Assembly (NCBI RefSeq): GCF_026676115.1
Contig: NZ_JAPONB010000005.1
Location: forward strand, 1 to 64,000
DNA length: 64,000 nt
Direction: 5' to 3'
Source: Salinimicrobium sp. TH3
Lineage (GTDB): Bacteria > Bacteroidota > Bacteroidia > Flavobacteriales > Flavobacteriaceae
A model generated the notes under the pieces. It saw only the letters and a list, made by a program, of their open reading frames with translations. It ran no database searches and had not been told where the DNA came from. The position numbers and the translations under genes were made by a program. How positions within the stretch are numbered: the first letter of the stretch is position 1; every line of letters starts with the position of its first letter. Shown here in pieces: positions 16,426-25,386 of this stretch.

Positions 16426-16463
16426 CAGAAAAAGAGCAACCGGCTTAAATGCAGATTGCTCTT
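16426..16463 (-). terminator. Terminator between scpA and nirK
   Basis: AAGAGCAA (16432-16439) pairs with TTGCTCTT (16456-16463). On the minus strand the hairpin is followed by TTTTT (complement of the A-run at 16428-16433), so it should end the nitrite reductase transcript. A shorter T-rich run (CTTGTTT) follows on the plus strand, so it may also stop scpA. Confidence 0.65.
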
Positions 16464-16495
16464 CTTGTTTATTGATCATTGCTAATTGATAATTG

Positions 16496-17968
16496 TTATT
16501 TCGATCTTCTCTGAGATTTTACCATTTCTTCGGTCACTTCAGTTCCATTGTTACCCCAATTGTTGTAAATATAGGTAAGAACAGCAGCAGCTTCTCTGTC
16601 AGTGATATTCTGGGCGGTCATTACACTATTATAGGTCTCTCCATTGACCTCGATCTCTCCGGTCAAACCATGGAGCACTACATCAATAGCACGATCTACA
16701 TCCGCGTTAAGGTAGTCTGAATTTGCTAACGGTGGAAAAGCGTTAGGTATTCCCTGTCCGTTGGCTTGATGACATGCCACACAGGTTCTTCCGTATACAT
16801 TTTTACCCATTTCTATTTTTTCCTGTTTTGAAAGATTTTCAGGTGGCCGGGATGCAGCGATCTCTTCTTCAGAAATTGGCATACTCTGTATTTCTCCTCC
16901 TTCGGGCAGGTATATTCCTTCCTGGGTTTTCCCTGCAAAAACAATTTCATTTTCGGGTCCGGTAGCTTCAAGTACACCAAGAGCTCCTTTATTAAAAGCC
17001 CTGAAAATTGAATGATCTACAAGTATATATTCGCCGGGCACCTCAACTTCAAATTCTACAATAGCGGCACCACCGGCAGGAATTAAAGTTGTTTGTACGT
17101 TTTCATTTATTGCAGCCCCACCTTCTATGTAAACTTTGTCAAAGATCTCCCCAATCACATGGAACGAAGAAACCAGGTTTGGACCTCCATTACCTACATA
17201 AAGTCTCACGGTCTCTCCTACTTCTGCATGAAGTTTCCCTTCTCCGGTTAATGCGCCAACGTGGCCATTGAACACTACATAATCGGCGTCTTCTTCAATA
17301 GCTTTTTTCATGTCGAAAGGCTGAAGCCCGGGTTCTCCAAAATCTCCTTCGGTATAAAAATCTCCCTGCATTACATAATATTCCTTGTCAACCGGTGGCA
17401 GACCTTCTTCGGGCTCCACCAGGATCAACCCATACATCCCGTTTGCTATATGCATGCCTACAGGAGCGGTAGCGCAGTGATAAACATACAATCCAGGATT
17501 TAATACTTTGAAATTAAAAACCACTTCATGACCGGGCGCGACAAAAGAAGATTCTGCTCCTCCCCCGGGACCGTTAACCGCATGTAAGTCAATATTGTGC
17601 GGCAACTTACTATCGGGATGATTTTTAAGATGGAATTCTATTTCATCTCCTACTTTCGTTCTTATAAAACTACCGGGAACAGACCCATCAAAGGTCCAGT
17701 AAACATAAGATACACCATCGGTCATCTGCATTTCCTTTTCAATAACCTCCATTTCCACCACCAGCTTCTTGGCAGCCCTTTCGGCCGTAGGCTTGGGAAC
17801 CAGGGGAGGCGGCGTCAATTCGGCCTCCATTGTTTGTGAAACTTTTATTTCTTCGGCAGGTCTTTGTTCTTTCTCTTCTGCTCTGAATTCACAAGAGGAA
17901 AGGGTAATTAGGAAAACAGAAAAAGAAAAAAAACTGAAGACTTTTTTAAAAGAGTTGAAGATTTGCAT
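16496..17968 (-). CDS. nirK: Copper nitrite reductase fused to a C-terminal cytochrome c
   Basis: A 490-residue lipoprotein (lipobox LSSC, Cys26) with two cupredoxin domains and a class I cytochrome c domain. All copper ligands of NirK can be placed: type 1 site H124, C165, H173, M178; type 2 site H129, H164, H319; and the catalytic Asp127 (in PHNIDLHA) and His270 (SSFHVIGE). The haem site CVACH is at 396-400 with axial M450 likely. NirK reduces nitrite to nitric oxide in the periplasm, and the fused cytochrome can deliver electrons directly. The cytochrome part is homologous to the one beside the sugar dehydrogenase. It is a single gene with its own terminator; no nor, nos or nnrS gene lies nearby in the window. 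Intact by inspection. Confidence 0.92.
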   Translation of the reverse strand: MQIFNSFKKVFSFFSFSVFLITLSSCEFRAEEKEQRPAEEIKVSQTMEAELTPPPLVPKPTAERAAKKLVVEMEVIEKEMQMTDGVSYVYWTFDGSVPGSFIRTKVGDEIEFHLKNHPDSKLPHNIDLHAVNGPGGGAESSFVAPGHEVVFNFKVLNPGLYVYHCATAPVGMHIANGMYGLILVEPEEGLPPVDKEYYVMQGDFYTEGDFGEPGLQPFDMKKAIEEDADYVVFNGHVGALTGEGKLHAEVGETVRLYVGNGGPNLVSSFHVIGEIFDKVYIEGGAAINENVQTTLIPAGGAAIVEFEVEVPGEYILVDHSIFRAFNKGALGVLEATGPENEIVFAGKTQEGIYLPEGGEIQSMPISEEEIAASRPPENLSKQEKIEMGKNVYGRTCVACHQANGQGIPNAFPPLANSDYLNADVDRAIDVVLHGLTGEIEVNGETYNSVMTAQNITDREAAAVLTYIYNNWGNNGTEVTEEMVKSQRRSK

Positions 17969-18101
17969 ATGTTATAAGAATTAAACGATTTATCTTAGAT
18001 TTCGTAAAAAGTTTACTTAAAGTTTAGGCTTTTTTGCTTGCTTATAAAAATATTAACTAAACATTAAGAATTATCCTTAAATTTTTTAAAATTATTATTA
18101 T

Positions 18102-18983
18102 ATGAACTACACAGAAAAAATGCTTAGGGACGATGCTCTCAAAGGAAAAAACATAGTTGTAACCGGGGGCGGTAGCGGCCTTGGTAAGGCCATGACCAAA
18201 TATTTTTTGGAACTGGGCGCTAAAGTTGCCATTACCTCAAGAAACCTGGAAAAACTTCAGAACACTGCTAAGGAGCTTGAAGAAGAAACAAAGGGGGAAT
18301 GCCTGCCCCTTCAGTGCGACGTTAGGCATTATGATCAGGTTGAAAAAATGCTGCAGCAAACCGTTGAAAAATTTGGTTCTGTGGATATCTTGCTGAACAA
18401 CGCTGCCGGAAACTTCATTTCTCCCACAGAACGGCTAAGTGCCAATGCCTTTGATACCATTATTGATATAGTTTTAAAAGGCAGCAAGAACTGTACATTA
18501 GCTTTTGGAAAGCATTGGATAGACAAAGGAGAAAAAAATAAAACGGTTTTAAACATTGTCACTACTTACGCCTGGACAGGCTCTGCTTATGTAGTGCCAA
18601 GTGCCACGGCTAAAGCCGGGGTGCTGGCAATGACCAGATCTCTGGCCGTGGAATGGGCAAAATATGGCATAAGAATGAATGCTATTGCTCCCGGGCCTTT
18701 TCCAACTAAAGGTGCATGGGACAGGTTACTGCCGGGTGACCTTAAAGAGAAGTTTGACCTTGCAAAAAAGGTTCCTCTCAAACGGGTTGGCGAACACCAG
18801 GAACTGGCTAATCTTGCTGCTTATCTTGTTTCAGATTTTTCAGCTTATGTAAACGGGGAAGTAATTACCATCGACGGAGGAGAATGGCTTAAAGGCGCAG
18901 GACAGTTCAATCTCCTTGAAGCAATTCCGGAGGAAATGTGGGATATGCTGGAGCAAATGATAAAGTCTAAAAAAAGTAATTAA
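18102..18983 (+). CDS. SDR family 2,4-dienoyl-CoA reductase-like enzyme
   Basis: A 293-residue short-chain dehydrogenase. The NAD(P) loop is GGGSGLGKAM at about residues 22-31, with the NNAAGNF motif and the reductase-type active site TTYAWTGSAYVVPSATAKAG. There the usual YxxxK tyrosine is replaced and a tyrosine lies further upstream, as in mitochondrial and peroxisomal 2,4-dienoyl-CoA reductases. TSRNLEK after strand 2 favours NADPH. The end (ITIDGGEWLKGAG) is complete. It would reduce 2,4-dienoyl-CoA intermediates of unsaturated fatty acid oxidation. It stands alone with its own terminator; a general oxidoreductase role cannot be excluded. Confidence 0.85.
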   Translation: MNYTEKMLRDDALKGKNIVVTGGGSGLGKAMTKYFLELGAKVAITSRNLEKLQNTAKELEEETKGECLPLQCDVRHYDQVEKMLQQTVEKFGSVDILLNNAAGNFISPTERLSANAFDTIIDIVLKGSKNCTLAFGKHWIDKGEKNKTVLNIVTTYAWTGSAYVVPSATAKAGVLAMTRSLAVEWAKYGIRMNAIAPGPFPTKGAWDRLLPGDLKEKFDLAKKVPLKRVGEHQELANLAAYLVSDFSAYVNGEVITIDGGEWLKGAGQFNLLEAIPEEMWDMLEQMIKSKKSN

Positions 18984-19031
18984 CACAGCAGTATTTTTAG
19001 AGAAAATCCTCCTTAAAATCAGCTTTCTAAG

Positions 19032-19066
19032 ACCCTTTAAAAATGACATTTTTGGAGGGTTTTTTT
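19032..19066 (+). terminator. Terminator after the dienoyl-CoA reductase gene
   Basis: ACCCT (19032-19036) pairs with AGGGT (19056-19060). The stem continues through two G-T wobbles into the perfect palindrome AAAAATG-A-CATTTTT (19039-19053), and TTTTTTT follows. Here the dispersed palindrome serves as the upper stem of a rho-independent terminator. Confidence 0.8.
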
Positions 19067-19103
19067 ATAGCTCATTATGCTAAAAACCTGTTAACAAATT
19101 ACC

Positions 19104-19134
19104 TTTCGTAAACCTATAATAAATTGTATTTTTA
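19104..19134 (+). promoter_or_regulatory. Predicted promoter of parA
   Basis: TATTTTTA (19127-19134) is one base from TAnnTTTG, and TTTC (19104-19107) lies 19 bp upstream as a -33-like element. The predicted leader to the ATG at 19158 is under 20 nt. Confidence 0.4.
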
Positions 19135-19157
19135 CCCTTTAAATCCAAAATAATTGA

Positions 19158-19922
19158 ATGGGTAAGATCATTGCCGTTGCAAATCAAAAAGGAGGTGTAG
19201 GGAAAACTACAACTTCGGTAAACCTGGCTGCATCCCTAGGGGTGTTGGAAAAAAAAGTTTTGCTCATCGATGCCGATCCTCAGGCGAATGCCACTTCGGG
19301 ATTGGGAATAGATGTGGAGACAGTCGAGCTGGGCACTTACCAGTTACTGGAGCATTCCTGCAAGGCCGAAGAAGCCATCATGAAAACAGAATCTCCCAAT
19401 CTTGATATCATCCCCGCGCATATTGACCTTGTTGCTATAGAAATTGAACTGGTTGACCAGGAAGAGCGGGAATACATGCTTAAAAAAGCCATTGGACACC
19501 TTCGGGAGAAATATGATTATGTTATTATCGATTGTGCGCCCTCTCTGGGTCTTTTAACTCTAAATGCCCTTACAGCCGCCGACTCTGTAATTATACCAAT
19601 TCAGTGTGAGTACTTTGCTCTGGAGGGTTTGGGAAAGCTGCTTAATACGATAAAAAGTGTCCAAAAGATCCACAATGCCAGGTTGGATATTGAAGGCTTA
19701 CTATTAACCATGTATGATTCACGTTTAAGACTGTCCAACCAGGTGGTAGAAGAAGTTCAGAAGCATTTTGACGAGATGGTATTTAAGACAATCATTCAGC
19801 GAAATGTACGTTTAAGTGAAGCCCCCAGCTACGGGGAAAGTATAATAAACTATGATGCCGGTAGTAAGGGTGCGAGTAATTACCTTAGCCTGGCACACGA
19901 GATCATAAAGAAAAACTCATAG
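19158..19922 (+). CDS. parA: ParA family chromosome partitioning ATPase
   Basis: A 254-residue deviant Walker ATPase: KGGVGKTTTSVNLA starting at residue 11, DADPQANATSGLG as motif A', and DYVIIDCAPSLGLLTLNAL as Walker B. It is the chromosomal Soj/ParA type, which forms ATP-dependent gradients on the nucleoid and moves ParB-parS complexes. The gene is followed 6 bp later by parB. Full length. Confidence 0.96.
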   Translation: MGKIIAVANQKGGVGKTTTSVNLAASLGVLEKKVLLIDADPQANATSGLGIDVETVELGTYQLLEHSCKAEEAIMKTESPNLDIIPAHIDLVAIEIELVDQEEREYMLKKAIGHLREKYDYVIIDCAPSLGLLTLNALTAADSVIIPIQCEYFALEGLGKLLNTIKSVQKIHNARLDIEGLLLTMYDSRLRLSNQVVEEVQKHFDEMVFKTIIQRNVRLSEAPSYGESIINYDAGSKGASNYLSLAHEIIKKNS

Positions 19923-19928
19923 GAGAAG

Positions 19929-20834
19929 ATGGCGAAGGCGACAAAGAAACAAGCTTTGGGACGGGGACTTTCAGCATTGCTGAAGGATCCTCAAAATGAT
20001 ATTAAATCGGCTGAAGATAAGAATGCCGATAAGCTGGTGGGGCATATTGTGGAATTGGAGCTGGACGCCATTGAGGTAAACCCTTTTCAACCCCGAACGA
20101 GTTTTAATGAAGAGTCTTTGCGCGAGCTGGCATCTTCCATTAGGGAATTGGGAGTCATCCAGCCTATTACGGTAAGAAAGCTGGATTACAACAAGTACCA
20201 GCTGGTATCGGGAGAAAGACGTTTTAGGGCTTCCAAACTTGTTGGACTGGAAACAATTCCCGCGTATATCAGGATTGCCAATGACCAGGAATCTCTGGAA
20301 ATGGCTCTTGTTGAAAATATACAGAGGCAGGATCTCGACCCCATCGAAATTTCACTTTCATACCAAAGGCTCATTGATGAGATTAATCTTACCCAGGAGC
20401 AGTTAAGTGAACGTATTGGAAAAAACAGGTCCACTATTGCCAATTATCTAAGGTTGCTAAAACTCGATCCCATTGTACAGACGGGAATGCGCGACGGCTT
20501 TCTTAGTATGGGGCATGGAAGAGCACTCATCAATATTGAAGATCCACAGGTCCAGCTGGAGGTCTATGAAAAAATTCTCGCTAACTCCCTTTCTGTTAGA
20601 GAGACCGAAAAACTGGTAAGAAATCTTCAGGAAGGAAAACCGGAACCGAAAACCACAACCTCCACTCCCGCAGTTTCCAGGGATGTCAAAAAAAGCATCA
20701 AAGAGTTTTCAGAAAAACTTGGAGCAAAGGTGGATGTAAAGGTGTCAAAAAAGGGAAATGGAAAGCTAATTATTCCCTTTACTTCTGAAGAAGACCTAAA
20801 TCGTATTAAAAAGATCATACAGGGTGAAGATTAA
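19929..20834 (+). CDS. parB: ParB family chromosome partitioning protein
   Basis: A 301-residue protein that begins with the usual ALGRGLSALL motif. It has the ParB CTPase region (VNPFQPRTSFNEESLRELA, GERRFRASK at about residue 95), the HTH (LTQEQLSERIGKNRSTIANYLRLL) and a C-terminal dimerisation domain. It binds parS and loads SMC. Its stop overlaps the GTG start of the next gene by 11 bp, so parAB, the DUF5683 protein and dapB are likely one transcript. No convincing parS site was found in the window. Confidence 0.95.
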   Translation: MAKATKKQALGRGLSALLKDPQNDIKSAEDKNADKLVGHIVELELDAIEVNPFQPRTSFNEESLRELASSIRELGVIQPITVRKLDYNKYQLVSGERRFRASKLVGLETIPAYIRIANDQESLEMALVENIQRQDLDPIEISLSYQRLIDEINLTQEQLSERIGKNRSTIANYLRLLKLDPIVQTGMRDGFLSMGHGRALINIEDPQVQLEVYEKILANSLSVRETEKLVRNLQEGKPEPKTTTSTPAVSRDVKKSIKEFSEKLGAKVDVKVSKKGNGKLIIPFTSEEDLNRIKKIIQGED

Positions 20835-21408
20835 AAATCTCATACTACCCATTATATTTTTCCTGTTTTTCCTGAAGCTTTCTGCACAGGACGATTCCCT
20901 GCTCATAGACCCGCAGCTGGTCATTGAGGAACCTGCGTATAAACCTTACGATCCACTCTCCCCTGCCCGCGCCGCGTTTTATTCGGCAGTACTTCCGGGT
21001 TTGGGACAGGCCTACAACGGGAAATACTGGAAAATCCCTATTGTTTACACTGCTTTAGGAGTGGGAGTATATTTCTATCTTGAAAATGACCGGCAATATG
21101 ACCGGTATCGCAGCGCTTATAAAAGCAGGCTTGCAGGAAATACCGATGACGAGTTTTATGATGAGAATGGGCAACAAAGGGTTTCGACAAGTGCCCTTAT
21201 TGAAGCCCAACGTTTTTACCAACGAAATAAAGAGGTTTCTGTAATGGTGACCCTGGGACTTTACGCACTTAATATAATTGATGCAAACGTCGACGCTCAC
21301 CTGCAACAATTCAATGTGAGTGAAGATCTTTCACTCCGGCCAAACCTGGATTACGATCAATTTACCGGCACTACAGGTTATGGCCTTACTTTAAATTTTA
21401 ATTTTTAA
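20824..21408 (+). CDS. DUF5683 domain membrane-associated protein
   Basis: A 194-residue protein starting at a GTG that overlaps the parB stop. It begins with a signal peptide or membrane anchor (LILPIIFFLFFLKLSAQ). The DUF5683-type core SPARAAFYSAVLPGLGQAYNGKYWKIPIVYTALGVG is present in pieces (ALPGLGQAYN-like loop followed by a membrane segment). A second hydrophobic stretch lies near residue 140 and the C-terminus is aromatic (GYGLTLNFNF), as in outer-membrane proteins. Function unknown. In Flavobacteriaceae it is commonly found between parB and dapB, as here, with a one-base overlap (TAATG) to dapB. Confidence 0.8.
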   Translation: MKIKNLILPIIFFLFFLKLSAQDDSLLIDPQLVIEEPAYKPYDPLSPARAAFYSAVLPGLGQAYNGKYWKIPIVYTALGVGVYFYLENDRQYDRYRSAYKSRLAGNTDDEFYDENGQQRVSTSALIEAQRFYQRNKEVSVMVTLGLYALNIIDANVDAHLQQFNVSEDLSLRPNLDYDQFTGTTGYGLTLNFNF

Positions 21409-22115
21409 TGAAAATAGCTCTTTTAGGCTACGGAAAAATGGGTAAGACCATTGAAAGATTGGCTGTAGAACGTGGTCACGAGATTGTTCTAAAGATAAGT
21501 GACGACGTTGAAAAAGCAGATCTTCAAAAAGCAGATGTCGCCATTGATTTTAGTGTGCCCGATGCTGCTTTTAAGAACATTACGACCTGCTTTGAAAAAC
21601 AGGTTCCGGTAGTTTCGGGAACTACAGGCTGGTTAAAACAGTATGATAAGGCCGTGGAAATATGCAATGAAAATGAGGCTGCTTTTATTTACGCCTCCAA
21701 CTTTAGCTTGGGTGTAAACCTGTTTTTTGAATTGAACAGGAATCTGGCTAAGCTAATGAACAAATTTCCTGAATATAAAGTTGCTATTGAAGAGATCCAC
21801 CACACTCAAAAACTGGATGCTCCAAGTGGTACCGCCATTACTCTGGCAGAACAGATCATGGAAAATTCAGAAAAAACCGGATGGCAGCTGGATAAAGCGG
21901 CGGACAATGAAATTCCTGTTACCGCTAAAAGAATTGAGAATGTTCCAGGCACCCACACAATTTCCTATAATTCTGAAGTTGACACGATTAAAATTGAACA
22001 TATAGCTCACTCCCGCGATGGTTTTGCACTGGGCGCTATTATAGCTGCCGAGTGGCTTCAGGATAAAAAAGGGGTTTACAGCATGAAAGATGTGCTGTTT
22101 AATGTAACAGAATAG
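21408..22115 (+). CDS. dapB: 4-hydroxy-tetrahydrodipicolinate reductase
   Basis: A 235-residue enzyme with N-terminal GYGKMGKTIE nucleotide-binding loop, the SGTTGW motif, ASNFSLGVNLFFELN, and the substrate region EEIHHTQKLDAPSGTA with the catalytic His-His and Lys. It reduces the dihydrodipicolinate precursor with NAD(P)H in lysine and diaminopimelate synthesis. Start overlaps the upstream stop (TAATG). It is followed by lepB 32 bp later. Confidence 0.95.
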   Translation: MKIALLGYGKMGKTIERLAVERGHEIVLKISDDVEKADLQKADVAIDFSVPDAAFKNITTCFEKQVPVVSGTTGWLKQYDKAVEICNENEAAFIYASNFSLGVNLFFELNRNLAKLMNKFPEYKVAIEEIHHTQKLDAPSGTAITLAEQIMENSEKTGWQLDKAADNEIPVTAKRIENVPGTHTISYNSEVDTIKIEHIAHSRDGFALGAIIAAEWLQDKKGVYSMKDVLFNVTE

Positions 22116-22147
22116 CCATACGGTATACCAATAAATAAACTACGCTC

Positions 22148-23716
22148 ATGACTTTTACAAACTGGATCCTGTTTGTCGCTCTAATTCAGCTAATTCATTT
22201 CGCAGGAACCTGGAGACTCTACAAAAAAGCAGGACGCAAAGCCTGGGAAGCAGCTATACCTGTATATAACGCCGTTATTTTGATGAAGATCATTAACCGG
22301 CCATGGTGGTGGGTTCTCCTGCTATTCATCCCTATTGTGAATCTTATCATGTTTCCTGTTATTTGGGTGGAGACAGTACGCAGCTTTGGCCGAACTTCCA
22401 CTACAGATACGGTACTGGCGGTGATCACCTGTGGGTTTTACATCTATTATCTTAATTACGTAAGTGATGTAAAATACCGTGAGAACCGAAGCCTCCAACC
22501 GGGTAGTGCTGCAGGTGAATGGATAAGTTCGATTTTGTTTGCCATTGTCGCTGCAACCATAGTTCACACTTATGTGATGCAGCCTTTTACAATTCCCACC
22601 TCCTCCCTTGAGAAAACTTTACTTGTGGGAGATTACCTGTTTGTGAGTAAATTCCATTACGGAGCCCGCACCCCAATTACCTCGGTAGCGTTTCCTATGG
22701 TTCATGACACCATTCCTGTTCTTGGAATAAAATCCTATTGGAACAGGCCTCATATTCCCTATTTTAGGATACCAGGCTTTCAGGATATAGATCGCAACGA
22801 TATCGTGGTTTTCAACTGGCCGGTGGATACCGTGCGCCAGTTTAGAGACACTTCCGGAGAGCGTTACGATAAACCGGTAGACAAAAAATCTAATTATGTA
22901 AAAAGAGCAGTTGGTCTTCCCGGAGACTCTCTGGAGATCATTGACGGCAGGATCTATATAGATCATCAACCCCTGGAATTGCCTGACCGCGCCAAGCCGC
23001 AGTATTCATACACAGGAACTACAAAAGGCCAGGGATTTGATCCTTATACCCTGTACAAGATGTACGACATTACGGATGCTTTTTACCACGATCCAAACAC
23101 CAATCAATTCTATATCCAGGCCCTAACCGAAGAAACTTACGAAAGACTTAAGAATCATCCTAATGTAGCATCAATCGAAAGGATCGTTAATCCTTTGGGA
23201 CAGAAAGACGCAGGTATCTTCCCAAATAACAAAAGGTTCAACTGGAACCAGGATAATTTAGGTCCAATATATATTCCTAAAAAAGGAGCTACCGTAGAGA
23301 TCACTCCCGAAACGGCAGGTTTTTACAGGCAGATTATCGAAACCTATGAAGGCCTGGAAATGGATAGACAGAGAAAACTCACATTTAGTGGAGACCAGGT
23401 TCTGCTCAATGGCGAAGAATTGGATTCCTATACCTTTGAGCAGGATTATTACTTTATGATGGGGGACAACCGCCATAATAGTGAAGACAGCCGTTACTGG
23501 GGATATGTTCCCGAAAACCACATAGTAGGAAAACCGGTTTTCATTTGGTTAAGTCTTGATCCCAATGCTTCAGGCCTTAGTAAGATTAGATGGGATAGGA
23601 TGTTCACAACAGTAGGCGGCCAGGGAGAACCTGTTTCTTACTTGCCTTACTTTCTGGTAGTGTTAGTTGGATTATTTGGATATAGTTTCTTCAGAAAAAA
23701 GAAGACCAAAAAATAA
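22148..23716 (+). CDS. lepB: Signal peptidase I with extra N-terminal membrane module
   Basis: A 522-residue protein. The first ~120 residues form a DUF5684-like module with three membrane segments (KAGRKAWEAAIPVYN, WWWVLLLFIPIVNLIMFPV). The S26 peptidase domain follows: catalytic Ser153 in PTSSLEKTLLVGD, catalytic Lys252 in YVKRAVGLPGDSLEI, and the GDNRHNSEDSRYWG box near residue 440, then a C-terminal membrane segment before the KKKTKK tail. A roughly 150-residue insertion separates the Lys box and the GDNR box, which is usual in this phylum. It removes signal peptides from exported proteins in the inner membrane. It lies in the parAB-dapB cluster. Confidence 0.93.
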   Translation: MTFTNWILFVALIQLIHFAGTWRLYKKAGRKAWEAAIPVYNAVILMKIINRPWWWVLLLFIPIVNLIMFPVIWVETVRSFGRTSTTDTVLAVITCGFYIYYLNYVSDVKYRENRSLQPGSAAGEWISSILFAIVAATIVHTYVMQPFTIPTSSLEKTLLVGDYLFVSKFHYGARTPITSVAFPMVHDTIPVLGIKSYWNRPHIPYFRIPGFQDIDRNDIVVFNWPVDTVRQFRDTSGERYDKPVDKKSNYVKRAVGLPGDSLEIIDGRIYIDHQPLELPDRAKPQYSYTGTTKGQGFDPYTLYKMYDITDAFYHDPNTNQFYIQALTEETYERLKNHPNVASIERIVNPLGQKDAGIFPNNKRFNWNQDNLGPIYIPKKGATVEITPETAGFYRQIIETYEGLEMDRQRKLTFSGDQVLLNGEELDSYTFEQDYYFMMGDNRHNSEDSRYWGYVPENHIVGKPVFIWLSLDPNASGLSKIRWDRMFTTVGGQGEPVSYLPYFLVVLVGLFGYSFFRKKKTKK

Positions 23717-23723
23717 CATTTTT
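23708..23723. repeat. AAAAATRACATTTTT palindrome at the lepB stop
   Basis: AAAAAAT-AAC-ATTTTT spans the lepB stop codon and ends 1 bp before the WbqC start codon. It is a one-base variant of the palindrome AAAAATGNCATTTTT found at other boundaries. Confidence 0.45.
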
Positions 23724-23724
23724 G

Positions 23725-24357
23725 ATGCAGAAGCTCCTGTTACATCCCTCCTACTTTGGACCTGTTTCTCAATTTGTAGCAATGGTCAATGCAGAAAAAA
23801 TTATTTTTGAGAACGAAGATAATTATCAGAAACAGACCTACCGTAACCGCATGTACATCTATGGCGCAAACGGTAAATTATTGCTTAATATCCCTATTAA
23901 GCATACCGGTGATAAATCTGGCCATCAAAAGTACCGAGATTTAAAAATTGAAAATGATTTTCCATGGCAAAAACAACATTGGAAATCAATAGAAACCGTT
24001 TACCGTACCTCCCCCTTCTTTGAATTTTATGAAGATGAATTCTACCCGCTATACCATCAAAAGTTCGACTTTTTAATGGATTTTAATTACCAGAGCCTTC
24101 ATCTGGCTATGGAGTGTTTGCAAATGGAATTATCCTATCAAAAAGCCCGGGAATATATTAAAACACCTTTAGAAGTAAAAGACGCACGTTTTCTTATTGA
24201 AGCCAAAAATAATCAAATTCAATCCTTCGAACCGTATAACCAGGTATTTCAGGAAAAATATGGCTATCTAAATGATTTGAGTATCGTGGATCTCATCTTT
24301 AATGAAGGTCCAAATGCATTGAACTATCTACAGCGACAGGAAATTTCATTCCCCTAG
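23725..24357 (+). CDS. WbqC family protein
   Basis: A 210-residue protein from the ATG at 23725; a TTG one codon earlier is possible but less likely. WbqC hallmarks are LLHPSYFGPVSQFVAMVNAE at the start, NYQKQTYRNRMYIYGANGK split around residue 35, the conserved LNIPIKHTG, and the WQKQHWKSIETVYRTSPFFEFYED stretch (written in parts: KQHWKSIETVYRTSPFF). WbqC-like proteins are linked to polysaccharide or amino-sugar transfer; the exact reaction is not established. It is 8 bp after lepB, and its last 12 bp overlap the convergent EEP gene. Confidence 0.85.
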   Translation: MQKLLLHPSYFGPVSQFVAMVNAEKIIFENEDNYQKQTYRNRMYIYGANGKLLLNIPIKHTGDKSGHQKYRDLKIENDFPWQKQHWKSIETVYRTSPFFEFYEDEFYPLYHQKFDFLMDFNYQSLHLAMECLQMELSYQKAREYIKTPLEVKDARFLIEAKNNQIQSFEPYNQVFQEKYGYLNDLSIVDLIFNEGPNALNYLQRQEISFP

Positions 24358-25386
24358 TCTAAGAGTAGCAGTGATTGGAAAATGATCTGAATATGGCACC
24401 TCATAATTACTAAAAGTGAGGATCTCCAAAGATTCATCTGGCAGAATAAAATCGATGCGAAGCGGAAATATCCCGTATAGCTCAAAGGTCTTTCCAAAGC
24501 CATTTCCCGCTTCTTTATAGGCATCATTATGCCCAATATCCCTAAGCTCCTGGTAAATGTATGAATAAGCCGTATTATTAAAATCTCCAAGTATTATAGT
24601 GGGATATGGGCTGGAGAGCACAATATCTTTAACAAGTCTCATTTGTCGCTCCTGTCTCACAAAGGTTTGTCCCATACCAAGAAACACTTTTTTGGAATGC
24701 TCCTTCTCAATAGTTCCCAGATCAGGCTTAATTCCGAATGACTGGAAATGAACATTTACCACCCTAATAGTATCCCCGTTTTTAACAATATCGGCAAATG
24801 CAGCATTATTATTACTCTTTGTGGGGAAGTCAAGTGAACCGGAATTTATAATAGGAAATTTTGAAAATATTGCCAGACCAAACTCGGCATTATTTTCTTT
24901 TAGTTTTATATACTTGTGAGGGAAGCTGTTGGCAATATCTAACTCTCCTTTATAGTACTCCTGCATTGCCACCACATCTGCATCCTCCTTTTTTATAAAA
25001 GCTGCTATCTTCTGCGGAATATCAACATCTTCTGCCCAGCCATATTGATTGAACTGCCGCACGTTATAGGTAAGGATCTTTAGCACATTGTCATCCACCA
25101 GCCCATCTTCATCTGAAGAAATTTCATATACCGAAGTAACGTGGTTAAAACCTATCAAAAGGACCAAAAAAGAAAGAAGCGCCTGAGGCTTTAATCTAAA
25201 CAACCAGAACAGCAGGCAAATAATATTGATAATGATCAAGAGTGGTACACCCAGGCTAAAGACCGAAAGCAGGGCAAAGCTACTGGGAGGAATGAAAGGC
25301 AGTAAATAAGCAAACAAAAGTGCAACTGCGAAAAGTATGTTAAGCAAGAATAAGAACCTGTCAAACCAGTTGAGACCTTTCATCAA
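24346..25386 (-). CDS. Membrane-anchored endonuclease/exonuclease/phosphatase family protein
   Basis: A 346-residue protein with three predicted membrane segments in the first ~90 residues, then an EEP domain. Family motifs are LTYNVRQFNQYGW, VVAMQEYY (metal-binding Glu), VVNVHFQSFG, TIILGDFNNTAYSY and PYSDHFPITATLRL (catalytic Asp-His). In Bacteroidota such anchored EEP proteins are annotated as nucleases or phosphodiesterases, but a lipid phosphatase role is also possible. The start overlaps the rhomboid stop by 4 bp (ATGA), so it is the last gene of the mutL-rhomboid operon. Confidence 0.85.
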   Translation of the reverse strand: MMKGLNWFDRFLFLLNILFAVALLFAYLLPFIPPSSFALLSVFSLGVPLLIIINIICLLFWLFRLKPQALLSFLVLLIGFNHVTSVYEISSDEDGLVDDNVLKILTYNVRQFNQYGWAEDVDIPQKIAAFIKKEDADVVAMQEYYKGELDIANSFPHKYIKLKENNAEFGLAIFSKFPIINSGSLDFPTKSNNNAAFADIVKNGDTIRVVNVHFQSFGIKPDLGTIEKEHSKKVFLGMGQTFVRQERQMRLVKDIVLSSPYPTIILGDFNNTAYSYIYQELRDIGHNDAYKEAGNGFGKTFELYGIFPLRIDFILPDESLEILTFSNYEVPYSDHFPITATLRLGE

